From Bacillota bacterium (GTDB lineage Bacteria; Bacillota; Clostridia; Christensenellales; SZUA-584): a DNA stretch of 5,341 bases. Below the pieces are notes generated by a model, which saw nothing but the letters and a program-made list of their open reading frames with translations, searched no databases and was not told the DNA's origin. Both the position numbers and the translations under genes were made by a program. Within the stretch, counting starts at the first letter, position 1. Each line of letters begins with the position of its first letter. Location of the stretch: contig JAEZNC010000268.1 of NCBI GenBank assembly GCA_023441905.1, positions 1 through 5,341 of the forward strand. Reading direction: 5' to 3'. Positions 4,661-5,341 of this stretch are shown one piece after another.

Positions 4661-5341
4661 ATGTTTTGTCGTCGATGCGGACAGCAATTATCTGAGAACA
4701 TGAGCTTTTGCCTGAATTGCGGTACACCCGTTTCAGTTCAGGAGAATCCGGCGAAAACAGAGATTATGAGTGGGCCGGGGCAGAAGCAGCCAGAGGCATT
4801 TCAGACCAGGGCGCAGATGATGCCGAAGAAAAAACATACGCTGAGAACCGTGTTGATTATTGCGGGATGCGTTCTGGCGGTGTGCGGAGCGCTGGTGCCG
4901 GTGCTGATCAATGCAGACTTAAGCAGCCGTTATGAGAAAGCGAATAATCTGCTGGATTCGGGTGAAGCGCAGGAAGCCAAGACAGTATTTGCTGACCTTG
5001 GAGGCTATAAAGATGCCAAGGATATGGTGCAGGCTTGCGATTATTCTTCTGCCGAACAGATGATGGACAGCGGCAGTTATGAAGAAGCCAAAGCGGCGTT
5101 CTCGGCGCTCGGAAATTATGAAGATGCGGACGAGCAGGCGCAAAAGTGCCAGAATAAGCTCGATTATAACAATGCCGTATCGCTTAAAGACAGCGGAGAG
5201 TCCGAACAGGCGAGAGACATTTTTCTGTCGCTCGGCAGCTTTGAAGATGCCGAAGCACAAGCTCAGGAATGCCAAAATCAAATGGATTACGACCATGCAA
5301 CGACCTATATGAATTCGGCAGATTACGAAGAAGCCAAAGTG
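4661..5341 (+). CDS. Zinc-ribbon membrane protein with TPR-like repeats, 3' end outside window
   Basis: 227 codons are visible and the frame is open at the right edge. Residues 3-20 form a zinc ribbon with two CxxC pairs (Cys3/Cys6 and Cys17/Cys20). A polar linker follows (21-55), then the basic PKKKHTLR (55-62) and one hydrophobic helix (about 63-84). The positive charges before the helix predict that the zinc ribbon is cytoplasmic and the rest outside. From residue 91 come repeats of the type Y..A..L.DSG.Y.EA...F..LG.Y.DA....C, at 91-127, 128-168, 169-209 and 210 onward, which look like TPR/Sel1-like helical hairpins for protein binding. The start is fixed by GAGGAGG 6 bases upstream and by the zinc ribbon beginning at once. 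Proteins of this layout are common in Clostridia; the partner and function are unknown, so no gene name is given. Confidence 0.88.
   Translation, partial: MFCRRCGQQLSENMSFCLNCGTPVSVQENPAKTEIMSGPGQKQPEAFQTRAQMMPKKKHTLRTVLIIAGCVLAVCGALVPVLINADLSSRYEKANNLLDSGEAQEAKTVFADLGGYKDAKDMVQACDYSSAEQMMDSGSYEEAKAAFSALGNYEDADEQAQKCQNKLDYNNAVSLKDSGESEQARDIFLSLGSFEDAEAQAQECQNQMDYDHATTYMNSADYEEAKV
4931..5341 (+). repeat. Coding tandem repeats, 37-41 codons each
   Basis: Units start at 4931 (37 codons), 5042 (41), 5165 (41) and 5288 (incomplete). Each begins with Tyr, carries (D/N)SG or similar, then (E)EA(K/R), F..LG.(Y/F).DA and, in the three full units, a Cys near the end (Cys126, Cys163, Cys204). The units differ clearly at DNA level, so they are old protein-level duplications and not recent copies. 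The array continues beyond the window. Confidence 0.85.

Noticed and set aside
4919..5296. 125-codon minus-strand ORF opposite the repeat protein
   Set aside because: It is the antisense shadow of the TPR-like repeats; its apparent repeats mirror the coding repeats.

Overview
The window looks like chromosomal DNA from a Gram-positive, Clostridia-type member of the Bacillota. Ribosome binding sites are strong (GGAGG/AAAGGAGG), promoters are sigma-A-like with about 17-base spacers, and intrinsic terminators are compact. The genes include a membrane-anchored L,D-transpeptidase, a small lipoprotein with a Gram-positive-style signal, a ThrRS-like/uridine kinase fusion and a zinc-ribbon protein with TPR-like repeats, all common in that group. 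Coding DNA is moderately GC-rich. Nothing in the sequence fixes a genus.

Left part, minus strand (1-2149). Reading leftwards from a divergent intergenic region, an extended -10 promoter (2119-2149) leads to an 18-codon ORF with an excellent ribosome binding site. rsgA (ribosome-assembly GTPase, start chosen at 1977) follows, then a strong intrinsic terminator (873-899). A separate promoter (825-858) drives an L,D-transpeptidase gene that runs off the left edge. The leader between the 18-codon ORF and rsgA can fold so that the rsgA Shine-Dalgarno is buried in a hairpin. A second, mutually exclusive pairing with DNA inside the small ORF would free it. This resembles a translational attenuator and is the most interesting signal in the window.

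Right part, plus strand (2176-5341). A good promoter (2176-2204) drives a 541-codon nucleoside kinase of the uridine kinase/phosphoribulokinase type, with a threonyl-tRNA-synthetase-like N-terminal half. A tiny Thr/Pro/Ser-rich lipoprotein follows 70 bases later and may share its transcript, which ends at a terminator at 4202-4232. A second GC-rich hairpin (4247-4267) lies just downstream. After it comes an AT-richer stretch of about 390 bases without a secure gene. It holds one reading frame broken by an amber codon (4284-4550), probably a gene remnant. The last gene (4661 to the right edge, incomplete) encodes a zinc ribbon, one membrane helix and repeated TPR-like units.

The genes do not form one pathway. 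They fall into three themes: ribosome maturation (rsgA), nucleotide metabolism (kinase) and cell envelope (L,D-transpeptidase, lipoprotein, membrane repeat protein). No tRNA, rRNA, CRISPR array, insertion sequence or phage module was recognised.
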